Source of the DNA: Nocardioides nitrophenolicus
GTDB lineage: Bacteria > Actinomycetota > Actinomycetes > Propionibacteriales > Nocardioidaceae
NCBI RefSeq assembly: GCF_016907515.1
Contig: NZ_JAFBBY010000001.1
Location: 1,240,001 to 1,304,000, forward strand
DNA length: 64,000 nucleotides
Direction of reading: 5' to 3'
The notes beneath the pieces were generated by a model. It did not search any database, was not told the DNA's origin, and saw nothing but the letters and a program-made list of their open reading frames with translations. Below, in pieces: positions 8,674 through 17,040 of this stretch. The first letter of the stretch is position 1, and every line of letters starts with the position of its first letter. The translations under genes and the position numbers were made by a program.

Positions 8674-10040
8674 TGGCCGACCAGGCACCTGACGAGACGC
8701 CCGAGGAGGACCAGCAGCCGGTCGAGCTGCTGACCCTCGCCGACGGCCTGCCGCCGGTGATCGACACTCCGGAGGCGCTGGCGGCGTACTGCGCCCTGGT
8801 CGCGGCCGGCTCCGGTCCGGTGGCGATCGACGCCGAGCGCGCGTCCGGCTACCGCTACTCCAACCGCGCGTACCTGATCCAGGTCAAGCGCGCCGGGGCC
8901 GGCATCGGCCTGATCGACCCGATCCCGTTCGGCGACCTCACGCCCCTCGCCGACGCCATCGGCGACGCCGAGTGGATCCTGCACGCCGCCACCCAGGACC
9001 TGCCCTGCCTGGCCGAGGTCGGGCTGCGGCCGGTCGCGCTGTTCGACACCGAGCTCGCCGGCCGGCTCCTCGACTATCCGCGGGTCGGGCTGGCCACCCT
9101 GGTCGAGACCCTGCTCGGGCGCCACCTGCGCAAGGAGCACTCCGCGGTCGACTGGTCGACCCGGCCGCTGCCCGAGCCCTGGCTGGAGTACGCCGCACTC
9201 GACGTCGAGGTGCTCGTCGAGCTGCGCGACCTGCTCGCCGCCCAGCTCGAGGAGGCCGGCAAGGCCGACTGGGCGCGCCAGGAGTTCGAGCACGTCCGGG
9301 GCTTCGAGCCGGCGGTGCGGGTCGACGCCTGGCGGCGCACCTCCGGCCTCCACAAGGTCCGCGGCCGCCGTACCCTCGGCGCGGTGCGGGCGCTGTGGGA
9401 GGCCCGCGACGCGATCGCCCGGGAGCGTGACGTCACCCCCGGCCGGCTGATCCCCGACGCCGCGATCGTCGCCGCGGCCACCGCGATGCCGACCACCCGC
9501 GGCGCCCTGCTCGGCACCCCGGGCTTCCACGGCCGCGGCGCCGCCCGGCACGCCCGCGAGTGGCTGGCAGCGCTGCAGTCCGCCGCGGAGCTGCCCGAGA
9601 GCGAGCTGCCGTCCCGGGTCACCCACGGCGACGGCCCGCCGGCGCCGCGCACCTGGGCCGACAAGGATCCGGTCGCGGCCCGCCGGCTCGAGCTGGCCCG
9701 CGCCGCGGTCGCCGCGCTGGCGGAGGAGCACGCCATCCCGCTGGAGAACCTGCTCACCCCCGACAGCCTGCGCCGGGTGATGTGGGCGCCGCCGAGCACG
9801 CGCGACCCGGTCGAGCTGCTGGAGGCGGTCATCGACCAGCTCCGGGCGCTGGGGGCGCGCAGCTGGCAGATCGGGCTGACCGCGCCCGCGCTCAGCCGTG
9901 CCGTCCTCGACGCCGAGGGCTCCGCCTCGGCGCGCGGCCGGAAGCGGCGTCAGGGTGTGGCGGACGAGCCGGCGTCGGACGGCGAGCCGGGCCCGGTGTC
10001 CGAGGCGCCCTCCGAGGGCGTCTCCGACGGCGCGACGTAG
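8673..10040 (+). CDS. rnd: Ribonuclease D (DEDDy exonuclease with HRDC domain)
   Basis: 455 residues. This 3'-5' exoribonuclease trims tRNA and other RNA precursors. The DEDDy catalytic residues are visible: AIDAERASGYRYSN (Asp and Glu of motif I), HAATQDLPCL (Asp of motif II) and LEYAALDVEVL (Tyr and Asp of motif III). HRDC-like helical domains follow (about 220-430), with a polar tail. The ATG overlaps the DUF3000 stop. The last 91 bases overlap the convergent solute-binding protein gene, so the two C-termini are encoded on opposite strands of the same DNA. Confidence 0.93.
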   Translation: MADQAPDETPEEDQQPVELLTLADGLPPVIDTPEALAAYCALVAAGSGPVAIDAERASGYRYSNRAYLIQVKRAGAGIGLIDPIPFGDLTPLADAIGDAEWILHAATQDLPCLAEVGLRPVALFDTELAGRLLDYPRVGLATLVETLLGRHLRKEHSAVDWSTRPLPEPWLEYAALDVEVLVELRDLLAAQLEEAGKADWARQEFEHVRGFEPAVRVDAWRRTSGLHKVRGRRTLGAVRALWEARDAIARERDVTPGRLIPDAAIVAAATAMPTTRGALLGTPGFHGRGAARHAREWLAALQSAAELPESELPSRVTHGDGPPAPRTWADKDPVAARRLELARAAVAALAEEHAIPLENLLTPDSLRRVMWAPPSTRDPVELLEAVIDQLRALGARSWQIGLTAPALSRAVLDAEGSASARGRKRRQGVADEPASDGEPGPVSEAPSEGVSDGAT

Positions 10041-11377
10041 TCGGGATCCAGGAGGCTGCGCGACTTCTCGTCGATCGCCTTCAGCGCCTCCTGGAGGTCG
10101 GCGATGTCCGGCGTCGTCAGCAGCGTCTCGATGTCGGGGTCGACCAGCTCGCGCAGCTCGCGGCCCTGGCTCATCAACGGCGGCAGCACGATCGTGCGCA
10201 TCACGCTGTTGAACAGCGCGGCATGCTCCGGCGCCTGGCCCGGCTGGAGGAAGTCGTCGGAGAACGCGACGGTCAGCTTGGCGGGCTGGATGTAGCCGGT
10301 CTGGGCGACCCGGGCCATCGCCTCGTCGCTCACCAGGTAGCTGAGCACGTTGGCCGCCGCCTCGTTGCGCGCCGGACGGGCCGGGGTGAGGCAGATGCCG
10401 TTGAGGTCGGCGACGGTCTTGGCCGAGCCCAGCGAGGGCATCGGCAGCACGTCGAAGTTGAGGCCCTCGACGCCGCGCAGCTCGGGGGTCAGCCCGCGGA
10501 AGCCGGCGATCATCGCGAGCTTGCCGCGCTTGAACCACTCCTCCGCCGGGCGCCGGGCGAGCTGCTTGGTGCTCAGCGTGAGCCGCGGGTCGCGCAGCAG
10601 CTCGAGAGTGCGCCGCAGCGCGTCGGTCGACCCGTCGTCGCCGAGCGCCAGGCTGGTCGGCTCGTTGTCGTCGTCGAACAGCTGGCCGCCGCCGGAGTAG
10701 ACGAACGGCGCCAGGCCGCGCAGCGTCGGCGCGATGTAGATGCCGCGGGTGTTGCGCCGCGGCCGGCTCGCGAACTCCGCCGCCGCCCGGAACTCCGCGA
10801 AGTTCCAGCTGGTGTGGTCCTCGCGCGGCACCGGCAGGCCCTCCGCCTCCATCGCCGCGAAGTCGACGAGGTCGGTGTTGTAGTAGATGACCATCGGCGA
10901 GGCGGCGTACGGCATGCACTGCAGGTCGTCGTCGACCGAGAACGCCGAGACCGCGTCGCGCGCCCAGTCGTCGCCGATCGGGATCTCGCGCTCGTTGACC
11001 AGGTCGAGGAGGGGCAGGTTGCGCTTCTCGGCGACCGTGCGCGCCAGGTCGGCGCGCGGCAGCAGGTAGAGGTCGGGCTTCGCGCTGCCGTTGCGGATCG
11101 CGTCGAGCATCGCGTCGGCGTCGGGCCAGGAGACCACGGACACGTTGGTGTCCTTGCTGCTGGCGTTGTAGGCGTCGACGACCGTCTGGTACGCCGCGAT
11201 CTCGGGGGCCGTGCCCCACACCGCGAGCTGGAGCTCGGTCATCGTCGCCGCGGTGGGTCGCGGCTGATGCGGCCGCTCCTTCTGCTCGGTGCCGCTCGCG
11301 AGGGCGATCATGCCCACCAGGACCGCCACGGCGACCCCGACCACGACTGCACCCGTCCGCCACGTGAACCGACCCAC
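9950..11377 (-). CDS. Extracellular solute-binding protein, membrane-anchored and without adjacent ABC genes
   Basis: 475 residues from GTG 11377. This start is chosen over GTG 11386 because the -10 box TAGGGT (11390-11385) overlaps the earlier codon and ends 7 nt before 11377, which fits a leaderless start. An N-terminal helix (AVVVGVAVAVLVGMIALASG) has no lipobox Cys, so the protein is anchored by an uncleaved helix or cleaved signal. The rest matches family-1 binding proteins for sugars (IIYYNTD-like MVIYYNTDLVDF, EEWFKRGKLAMI). No permease or ATPase is nearby. It overlaps rnd by 91 nt. Confidence 0.85.
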   Translation of the reverse strand: MGRFTWRTGAVVVGVAVAVLVGMIALASGTEQKERPHQPRPTAATMTELQLAVWGTAPEIAAYQTVVDAYNASSKDTNVSVVSWPDADAMLDAIRNGSAKPDLYLLPRADLARTVAEKRNLPLLDLVNEREIPIGDDWARDAVSAFSVDDDLQCMPYAASPMVIYYNTDLVDFAAMEAEGLPVPREDHTSWNFAEFRAAAEFASRPRRNTRGIYIAPTLRGLAPFVYSGGGQLFDDDNEPTSLALGDDGSTDALRRTLELLRDPRLTLSTKQLARRPAEEWFKRGKLAMIAGFRGLTPELRGVEGLNFDVLPMPSLGSAKTVADLNGICLTPARPARNEAAANVLSYLVSDEAMARVAQTGYIQPAKLTVAFSDDFLQPGQAPEHAALFNSVMRTIVLPPLMSQGRELRELVDPDIETLLTTPDIADLQEALKAIDEKSRSLLDPDYVAPSETPSEGASDTGPGSPSDAGSSATP

Positions 11378-11384
11378 GGCGGCC

Positions 11385-11390
11385 ACCCTA
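11385..11390 (-). promoter_or_regulatory. -10 box TAGGGT of the solute-binding protein gene
   Basis: Read on the minus strand, TAGGGT is followed by 7 nt and then GTG 11377. It decides the start codon, because the longer GTG at 11386 would lie inside the box itself. Confidence 0.5.
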
Positions 11391-11438
11391 CCGGCCGGTC
11401 ACAGCCCGCCGCGCGGCGCGTGCTGTCGGACTCGCACC

Positions 11439-11444
11439 TAAGGT
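11439..11444 (+). promoter_or_regulatory. -10 box TAAGGT, leaderless start of the gene at 11451
   Basis: TAAGGT is followed by six bases (gagggg) and GTG 11451. With the divergent box at 11385-11390, it places two promoters back to back in a 73-nt gap. Confidence 0.5.
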
Positions 11445-11450
11445 GAGGGG

Positions 11451-12050
11451 GTGTCCGAGCACCGGCGTCACCATCGTCCCGCGCCCCGGGAGGCCGCCTT
11501 CTTCGACGAGTACGCCGGCGCGGGCGACCCCGCGCTGCTCGCCGAGGCCGCCGAGCGCGCCGCCGTGCTCCTCGTTCGCGGCGCCCGCACCAGCGCCGAC
11601 GCGGGCGTCGCCGAGCGGCTGGTCCACCTCGCCGACACCGAGGGGATCGAGGCGATCGCCGAGGTGTGGTCGCACGCCGCCCCCGACACGCTCGCCGGGT
11701 GCCTGTGGCGGCTCTACCTGCTCCGCTCGTGGGTGTACGCCGACCCGGCGGGCGTGGCGCGCGAGTTCGAGTCCGGTCGCGCCCGGGCCGAGTTCGCCCA
11801 CGTCGTCGCCGGTGTCGCCGACCCGCCCGGACCCGACGAGCTGCGCGCGATGGTGGACGAGGTGCTCCGGGGCATCGCCGGGGGCGAGTTCGCCGACGTA
11901 CTGCTCCGCGCCGCCGCCTTCGCCCGGGTGGTCGCCGCCGGCCGGGCCACGTTGCATGACGTACCCGACGCCGACATCCGCCGGATGCTCGCGCTCGGCG
12001 AGCAGCTCGAGGCGGCCGGACATCTCGAGCTCGCACACCGGTTGGGCTGA
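11451..12050 (+). CDS. Conserved hypothetical actinobacterial protein
   Basis: 199 residues from GTG 11451, placed by the leaderless -10 box. The protein is helical and Ala/Glu/Arg-rich, with no signal peptide, membrane helix or motif I can name. Its codon use matches its neighbours, and the predicted start and promoter are clean, so it is a real gene. Segments such as CLWRLYLLRSWV and FADVLLRAAAFARVVAAGRA suggest an all-alpha fold. A strong branched hairpin lies 30 nt beyond its stop. Confidence 0.75.
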   Translation: MSEHRRHHRPAPREAAFFDEYAGAGDPALLAEAAERAAVLLVRGARTSADAGVAERLVHLADTEGIEAIAEVWSHAAPDTLAGCLWRLYLLRSWVYADPAGVAREFESGRARAEFAHVVAGVADPPGPDELRAMVDEVLRGIAGGEFADVLLRAAAFARVVAAGRATLHDVPDADIRRMLALGEQLEAAGHLELAHRLG

Positions 12051-12068
12051 GCACTGGTCCCGAGGACG

Positions 12069-12172
12069 TAGACTGGGCTCTCGAGCACGCCGGGCCGCGG
12101 CAGCCCCGGGTCCCAAATTCAGCCGCTACGAGCGGCCCTGCGCCGTGAGGCGCTCCCGGTCCGGCGTGCTCG
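12069..12172 (+). ncRNA. Candidate structured small RNA (or bidirectional terminator)
   Basis: A 16-bp stem pairs 12082-12097 with 12157-12172 (one G.U). Inside are two further perfect hairpins: 12122-12127/12131-12136 (loop ACG) and 12140-12144/12149-12153, whose GTGA loop is a GNRA tetraloop. A -10 box TAGACT (12069-12074) sits 7 nt before the first base of the outer stem, which places a predicted start exactly at the structure's 5' end. No tRNA, SRP, 6S or riboswitch consensus was recognised. It lies between convergent genes, so a two-way terminator is the main alternative. Confidence 0.45.
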
Positions 12173-12189
12173 CCCCAGAACCGGGACGC

Positions 12190-12972
12190 TCAGCGAACGG
12201 TGACCCGGTAGGTCCGGCCCGAGGCGCTCACGGTGGTCGAGCCCAGGTAGCGGACCTTCAGCCTGTGCGTGCCCCTCGCCAGCTTCCTCGTCCGCAGCTT
12301 CACGGTGCCGGCCGCGGTGATCGTCCCGCTCGCCACCACCTTCGAGCCGTCGCGGACCTCGACCCGGCCCGTGGCCGGCCGCGACGCGGAGACGACGACC
12401 TTCACCCTCACCCGCCGTCCCGGCGCCGGGCTGATCCGCGCCTTCACGCTGGAGGCCACGGCGGCGCCCTGGGCGTGGCCCGGCGGCGGCGTGATCGCGG
12501 GGTCGACGCGGTAGTCGAGCGTCCTGCTCACGGACGGCGCCTGGGTCGCCGTGCCGGTGTAGCGGGCGAACACCTGGTAGGTGCCGACCTGGTCGGTCGG
12601 CATGCTCATCCGCGCCGTGCCCTCGGCGTCGACGGCGACCTCCTCACCGAGCTGGGCGCCGTTCAGATAGAACGCCACCGTCCCGTTCGCCGGCTCGAGG
12701 CTCTCGTAGACGTCGACCGTGGCGATCGCCTCGATCGGGTAGGCGTTCGGGGACCCGGGCGGCCAGGTCCGCCAGCCGGTGACGACCAGGCCGGTGACCG
12801 TCTGGTAGCTCGCCCGGCTCACGTGCCCGCTCGGAGTGGGCTCCGCGGGCGGAGCGGCGACCGCGCCGCCGGCGGGCAGGCCCGCGAGCAGGACGGCGAG
12901 CAGCGCCGCGCGGGCGCCGGGTCGTGCTCGGCGGGAGTGGTCGGACCTGGCTGTTCGTCTCGGCTGGCTCAC
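12190..12972 (-). CDS. Secreted protein with two Ig-like domains
   Basis: 260 residues from GTG 12972. A basic N-terminus, hydrophobic core (ALLAVLLAGLPAGGAVA) and Ala-type cleavage site form a signal peptide (about 1-40). Two beta-sandwich repeats of the bacterial Ig-like type follow: one about 60-165 (NGTVAFYLNGAQLGEE, FARYTGTATQAPS), the second about 175-260 (TGRVEVRDGSKVVASGTI, LKVRYLGSTTVSASG). There is no anchor, so it is probably exported freely or held by other wall components. The ligand or partner is unknown. It ends close to the structured element at 12.1 kb. Confidence 0.85.
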   Translation of the reverse strand: MSQPRRTARSDHSRRARPGARAALLAVLLAGLPAGGAVAAPPAEPTPSGHVSRASYQTVTGLVVTGWRTWPPGSPNAYPIEAIATVDVYESLEPANGTVAFYLNGAQLGEEVAVDAEGTARMSMPTDQVGTYQVFARYTGTATQAPSVSRTLDYRVDPAITPPPGHAQGAAVASSVKARISPAPGRRVRVKVVVSASRPATGRVEVRDGSKVVASGTITAAGTVKLRTRKLARGTHRLKVRYLGSTTVSASGRTYRVTVR

Positions 12973-13040
12973 GTCGGCACCCTGTCCCGGGCCGCTGGGG
13001 TCCGGCTGGAGACCGACTGGGAGTCCCCGGCGCATCCTGC

Positions 13041-16000
13041 TCAGAGCGCGTCGAGAGCCTTGCGGATCCGGACGTCGGAGATCGGGCCGTCGGTGCCGAG
13101 CTGCTGGGCCCACAAGGAGACCCGGTACTCCTCCAGCATCCAGCGGATCGCGCGCAGGCCGGCCCCGGCGGGACGACCCTCGGGCAGCGCGGCGATCCGG
13201 TCGAGATAGGCGTCCTGGAGCGGCTGGAGCACGTCCATCCGCTGCCGGTCCTTGGCGAGCGCGGCCGGGCCGCCGTTCTCGAGGGCCGTACGACGCTCGC
13301 GCATCGCGGCCAGCCAGGTGCGGTAGCGGCGCAGCCGCAGGGCGCCGGCCTCGCCCACGAAGCCATCGTGGACCAGGCGGCCGAGCTGGGCCTGGAGGTC
13401 GGTGAGGGCCGGCAGCATCGGCAGGTCGGCGCGCCCGCTGAGCAGGCGGTCGACCTCGCGCCAGGAGGCGAGCACGCGCAGCAGCTCGGCGAGCACCTCG
13501 CGCACGCCCGCGGCCGCGACCGGGCGCAGCGCCGCCAGCAGGGCGTCGTACTCCTCGCGGGTGCGGACCGGCGGCCGGGCGTCGACGGCGTCGACCACCA
13601 CGGCACGCAGGCAGTCGTCGAGGATGGCGGGCACGCCGGCGTACGGGGTGCCGGCGAGGCCGAGCTTCTCGGCGTTGCCGAGGCCGTCGACGACGCCGGA
13701 CAGCGGTGCCGCGCCGAGCGCGAGCAGGGCGAGCCGGACCACGCCCAGCCGGTGTCGTGCGTCGCGCTCGTCGGCGGAGCCGAACACCTGGAGGCCGACG
13801 GTGGCGCCCTCGTCGACCAGCCCGGGATGGGCCTCGACCTCGTGCCCGGCGCGGGTCCAGGTGGCGGTGGCGGGGATCTCGTCGAAGACCCAGTCGGTCT
13901 CGCCGGTGCGGGCGACGCCGGAGTCGGAGGCGACGGCGGCGATCGCCTGCTCGAACTGCGGCTGCAGCGGCGCCTTGAGCTCGGCGAGCGACTTGCCGCG
14001 GCCCTGCACCCGACCGCCCTCGTCGACGACCCGGTAGCTCGGCTTGAGGTGGGCCGGGAGGGCCGTCAGGTCCCAGGCCTCCCGCGGGACGTGGACGCCC
14101 GTGGTGGAGCGCAGGTAGCGCTCGAGGGCGGTGAGCAGCGGCTCCTCCCCCGCGGGCACGGCGGCCAGGAACTCGCGTGCGGTGTTGGGCGCCGGCACGA
14201 AGCTGACCCGCAGCGCCTTCGGGAGGCTGCGGATCAGCTCGGTCACCAGCTCCTCGCGCAGGCCCGGCACGATCCAGGAGAAGTCGTCGTCGTCGACCCG
14301 GTTGAGCGTCGCGACGGGGATGTCGATGGTCAGCCCGTCGTCCTTCGCGCCCGGCTCGAAGTGGTAGCTGATCGAGAAGGTCAGCCCGCCCGTCACCGAC
14401 CACTCCTCGGGGTAGTCCGCCTCGCGCACCTCCTCGGCCGCGTCGTGGGTGAGCATCGCCGGGTCGAAGGTGAGCAGCTCGGGTTGCGCGCGCCGCGCGT
14501 CGCGCCACCACCGGTCGAAGTGCGCGCCGCTGACGATCCCCTCGGGGACGCGGGCGTCGTAGAAGTCGAACAGGGTGTGCTCGTCGACCACCAGGTCGCG
14601 CCGCCGGGCGCGGTGCTCGAGCTCCTCGGCCTGCTCGAGGAGCCGCTTGTTGTCGCGCAGGAAGTGGTGGCGGGTGTCCCACTCGCCGTAGACGAGGGCG
14701 TGCCGGATGAAGATCTCGCGCGACAGCTCGGGATCGACCTTGCCGTAGGTGACGGACCGGTCGGCCGCCAGCGGGACGCCGTACAGCGTGACCCGCTCCT
14801 TGGCCATCACCGCCTGGCGCCTGCGCGACCAGTGCGGCTCCGAGTAGGAGCGCTTGACCAGGTGGGCGCCGAGCCGCTCGGCCCAGCGCGGGTCGATCGC
14901 GGCGTTCTGGCGGGCCCAGAGCCGGCCGGTCTCGACCAGCTCGCCGGCCATCACGAAGGGCGGGTTCCTCCGGGCCAGGCCGGAGCCAGGGAAGATCGCG
15001 AACCGCGCGCCGCGGGCGCCGAGGTACTCGCGCGGGCCGGGGCGACGGCCGTCCTTGCGGGCGCCCGGCCCCGACCTGGCCGGCTTCTCCCGCTCCTCCA
15101 GCAGCCCGATGTGGGAGAGCAGGCCCGAGAGCAGCGCCTGGTGGATGCCGTCGGCGTCCGGCGTCTCGCTCGGCGCCTCAAGCCGGACCTCCATCTCCTT
15201 GGTGACCTGGCGCAGCTGGGCGACGAACTCCTGCCACTCCCGCACCCGCAGGTAGTTGAGGAACTCCCGCTTGCACATCCGGCGGAAGGCGCTGCCCGAC
15301 AGCTCCTTCTGCTGCTGGCGCAGGTGCTGCCACAGGTTGAGCAGGGTGAGGAAGTCCGAGCCCTCGGCCTTGAACCGAGCGTGCAGCTGGTCGGCCTGCG
15401 CGCGCTCGGTCGGATGGTCCGCGCCGGGGCGCTCGCGCGGGTCCTGCAGCGAGAGGGCCGCGACGATCACGAGGACGTCGCGCACGCAGCCGAGCCGCTC
15501 GGCCTCCAGCAGCATCCGTCCCAGCCGCGGGTCGATGGGGAGCCGGGCGAGGCGCCGTCCCACCTTGGTCAGCTCGCCCTGCCGGCCACTCGTGGCGACC
15601 GCGCCGAGCTCCTCCAGCAGCTGGGTGCCGGCCTGGATGTTGCGGCGGTCCGGCGGCTCCACGAACGGGAAGCGCTCGATGTCGCCCAGCCCGAGCGAGG
15701 TCATCTGGAGGATGACGGACGCCAGGTTGGTGCGCAGGATCTCCGGGTCGGTGAACTCGGGGCGGGACTCGAAGTCCTCCTCGGCGTAGAGCCGGATCGC
15801 GATGCCGGCCGCGACCCGGCCGCACCGGCCGGAGCGCTGGTTGGCCGATGCCTGGCTGATCGGCTCGATCGGGAGGCGCTGGACCTTGGTGCGCGCGGAG
15901 TAGCGGGAGATCCGGGCGACGCCGGTGTCGACGACGTACCGGATGCCGGGGACGGTCAGCGAGGTCTCGGCGACATTCGTGGCGAGGACCACGCGCCGGC

Positions 16001-16877
16001 GCGAGCCCTTCGCGGGCGCGAAGACCCGGTGCTGCTCGGCGGCGGAGAGGCGGCTGTAGAGCGGGAGCACGTCGACCCCGCGGATGCCCTCCCCCAACGG
16101 CGCGAGCGCCTCGGCGGTGTCGCGGATCTCGCGCTCGCCGGGGAGGAACACCAGGATGTCGCCCGGTCCCTCGGCGGAGAGCTCCTTGACGGCGTCGACG
16201 ATCGCCTCGGTCTGGTCCCGGACGATGGGCTCGCCGTCGTCGTCGGCCTCGGCGAGCTCCATGAGGGGGCGATACCGGATCTCGACCGGGTAGGTGCGGC
16301 CGGAGACCTCGATGATCGGGGCGTCGTCGAAGTGCCGGGCGAAGCGGTCGGTGTCGATGGTCGCGGAGGTGATGACCAGCTTGAGGTCGGGCCGCCGGGG
16401 CAGCAGCTGCTTGAGGTAGCCCAGCAGGAAGTCGATGTTGAGGCTGCGCTCGTGGGCCTCGTCGATGATGATCGTGTCGTAGCGCCGCAGCAGCCGGTCG
16501 CGCTGCAGCTCCGCGAGCAGGATGCCGTCGGTCATCAGCTTGACCCGGCTCTGCTTCGACGTACGGTCGGTGAACCGGACCTGGTAGCCCACCAGGTCGC
16601 CGAGCTCGGTGCCGAGCTCGGAGGCGATCCGCTCGGCCACCGAGCGGGCCGCGATCCGGCGCGGCTGGGTGTGCCCGATCATCCGCGGCCGGCCGTCCTC
16701 GCCGGGCGCGCCGAGGCCCAGCTCGAGGCAGATCTTCGGGAGCTGGGTGGTCTTCCCGGAGCCGGTCTCACCGGCGACGATCACGACCTGGTGGTCACGG
16801 ATCGCGGCGGCGATGTCGTCGCGTCGGGCGCTGACCGGGAGGTCGGGCGGGTAGGTGATGTCCACAGCGGGGCCCAT
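13041..16877 (-). CDS. hrpA: ATP-dependent RNA helicase HrpA (DEAH box)
   Basis: 1278 residues from ATG 16877, the normal length for HrpA. RecA-like domains occupy about 20-380, with Walker A GETGSGKTTQ, motif II DEAHERSLN, SATI and motif VI QRSGRCGR. Winged-helix, ratchet, OB-fold and the long DUF3418 C-terminal region follow. HrpA unwinds RNA and is linked to mRNA processing and ribosome rescue in other bacteria. It is a single-gene unit. A long opposite-strand reading frame over it is a GC-bias artefact. Confidence 0.95.
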   Translation of the reverse strand: MGPAVDITYPPDLPVSARRDDIAAAIRDHQVVIVAGETGSGKTTQLPKICLELGLGAPGEDGRPRMIGHTQPRRIAARSVAERIASELGTELGDLVGYQVRFTDRTSKQSRVKLMTDGILLAELQRDRLLRRYDTIIIDEAHERSLNIDFLLGYLKQLLPRRPDLKLVITSATIDTDRFARHFDDAPIIEVSGRTYPVEIRYRPLMELAEADDDGEPIVRDQTEAIVDAVKELSAEGPGDILVFLPGEREIRDTAEALAPLGEGIRGVDVLPLYSRLSAAEQHRVFAPAKGSRRRVVLATNVAETSLTVPGIRYVVDTGVARISRYSARTKVQRLPIEPISQASANQRSGRCGRVAAGIAIRLYAEEDFESRPEFTDPEILRTNLASVILQMTSLGLGDIERFPFVEPPDRRNIQAGTQLLEELGAVATSGRQGELTKVGRRLARLPIDPRLGRMLLEAERLGCVRDVLVIVAALSLQDPRERPGADHPTERAQADQLHARFKAEGSDFLTLLNLWQHLRQQQKELSGSAFRRMCKREFLNYLRVREWQEFVAQLRQVTKEMEVRLEAPSETPDADGIHQALLSGLLSHIGLLEEREKPARSGPGARKDGRRPGPREYLGARGARFAIFPGSGLARRNPPFVMAGELVETGRLWARQNAAIDPRWAERLGAHLVKRSYSEPHWSRRRQAVMAKERVTLYGVPLAADRSVTYGKVDPELSREIFIRHALVYGEWDTRHHFLRDNKRLLEQAEELEHRARRRDLVVDEHTLFDFYDARVPEGIVSGAHFDRWWRDARRAQPELLTFDPAMLTHDAAEEVREADYPEEWSVTGGLTFSISYHFEPGAKDDGLTIDIPVATLNRVDDDDFSWIVPGLREELVTELIRSLPKALRVSFVPAPNTAREFLAAVPAGEEPLLTALERYLRSTTGVHVPREAWDLTALPAHLKPSYRVVDEGGRVQGRGKSLAELKAPLQPQFEQAIAAVASDSGVARTGETDWVFDEIPATATWTRAGHEVEAHPGLVDEGATVGLQVFGSADERDARHRLGVVRLALLALGAAPLSGVVDGLGNAEKLGLAGTPYAGVPAILDDCLRAVVVDAVDARPPVRTREEYDALLAALRPVAAAGVREVLAELLRVLASWREVDRLLSGRADLPMLPALTDLQAQLGRLVHDGFVGEAGALRLRRYRTWLAAMRERRTALENGGPAALAKDRQRMDVLQPLQDAYLDRIAALPEGRPAGAGLRAIRWMLEEYRVSLWAQQLGTDGPISDVRIRKALDAL

Positions 16878-16971
16878 TCTCCCCGCCGGCGCGGACGAAG
16901 ACCAATCGTTTGGCGGGCGGTCGCCTCCGCCCCGCGAGGCGGACTGGGGGCGCGTTTCCTGCACTTGTCGT

Positions 16972-17021
16972 GCGTTGCAACGCCCGTCAAGCGTGGGAAT
17001 CGCCGGTCGACCGGCGATTCC
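16972..17021. terminator. Two adjacent perfect palindromes between hrpA and the SigE module
   Basis: A 12-bp palindrome GCGTTGCAACGC (16972-16983) is followed by a 26-bp perfect palindrome (16996-17021, centred on GTCGAC). They lie just beyond the stop of the minus-strand gene at 17041 and about 95 nt before the hrpA start. They most simply terminate the SigE-module transcript. The perfect symmetry would also suit a dimeric DNA-binding protein. Confidence 0.5.
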
Positions 17022-17040
17022 TGCACCCCCGCCTGCCACC

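Noticed and set aside
12082..12172. tRNA, SRP RNA, 6S or 6C RNA
   Set aside because: No T-loop/anticodon pattern, no SRP GGAAG-type apical core, outer stem too long for tRNA, and no C-rich loops as in 6C RNA.
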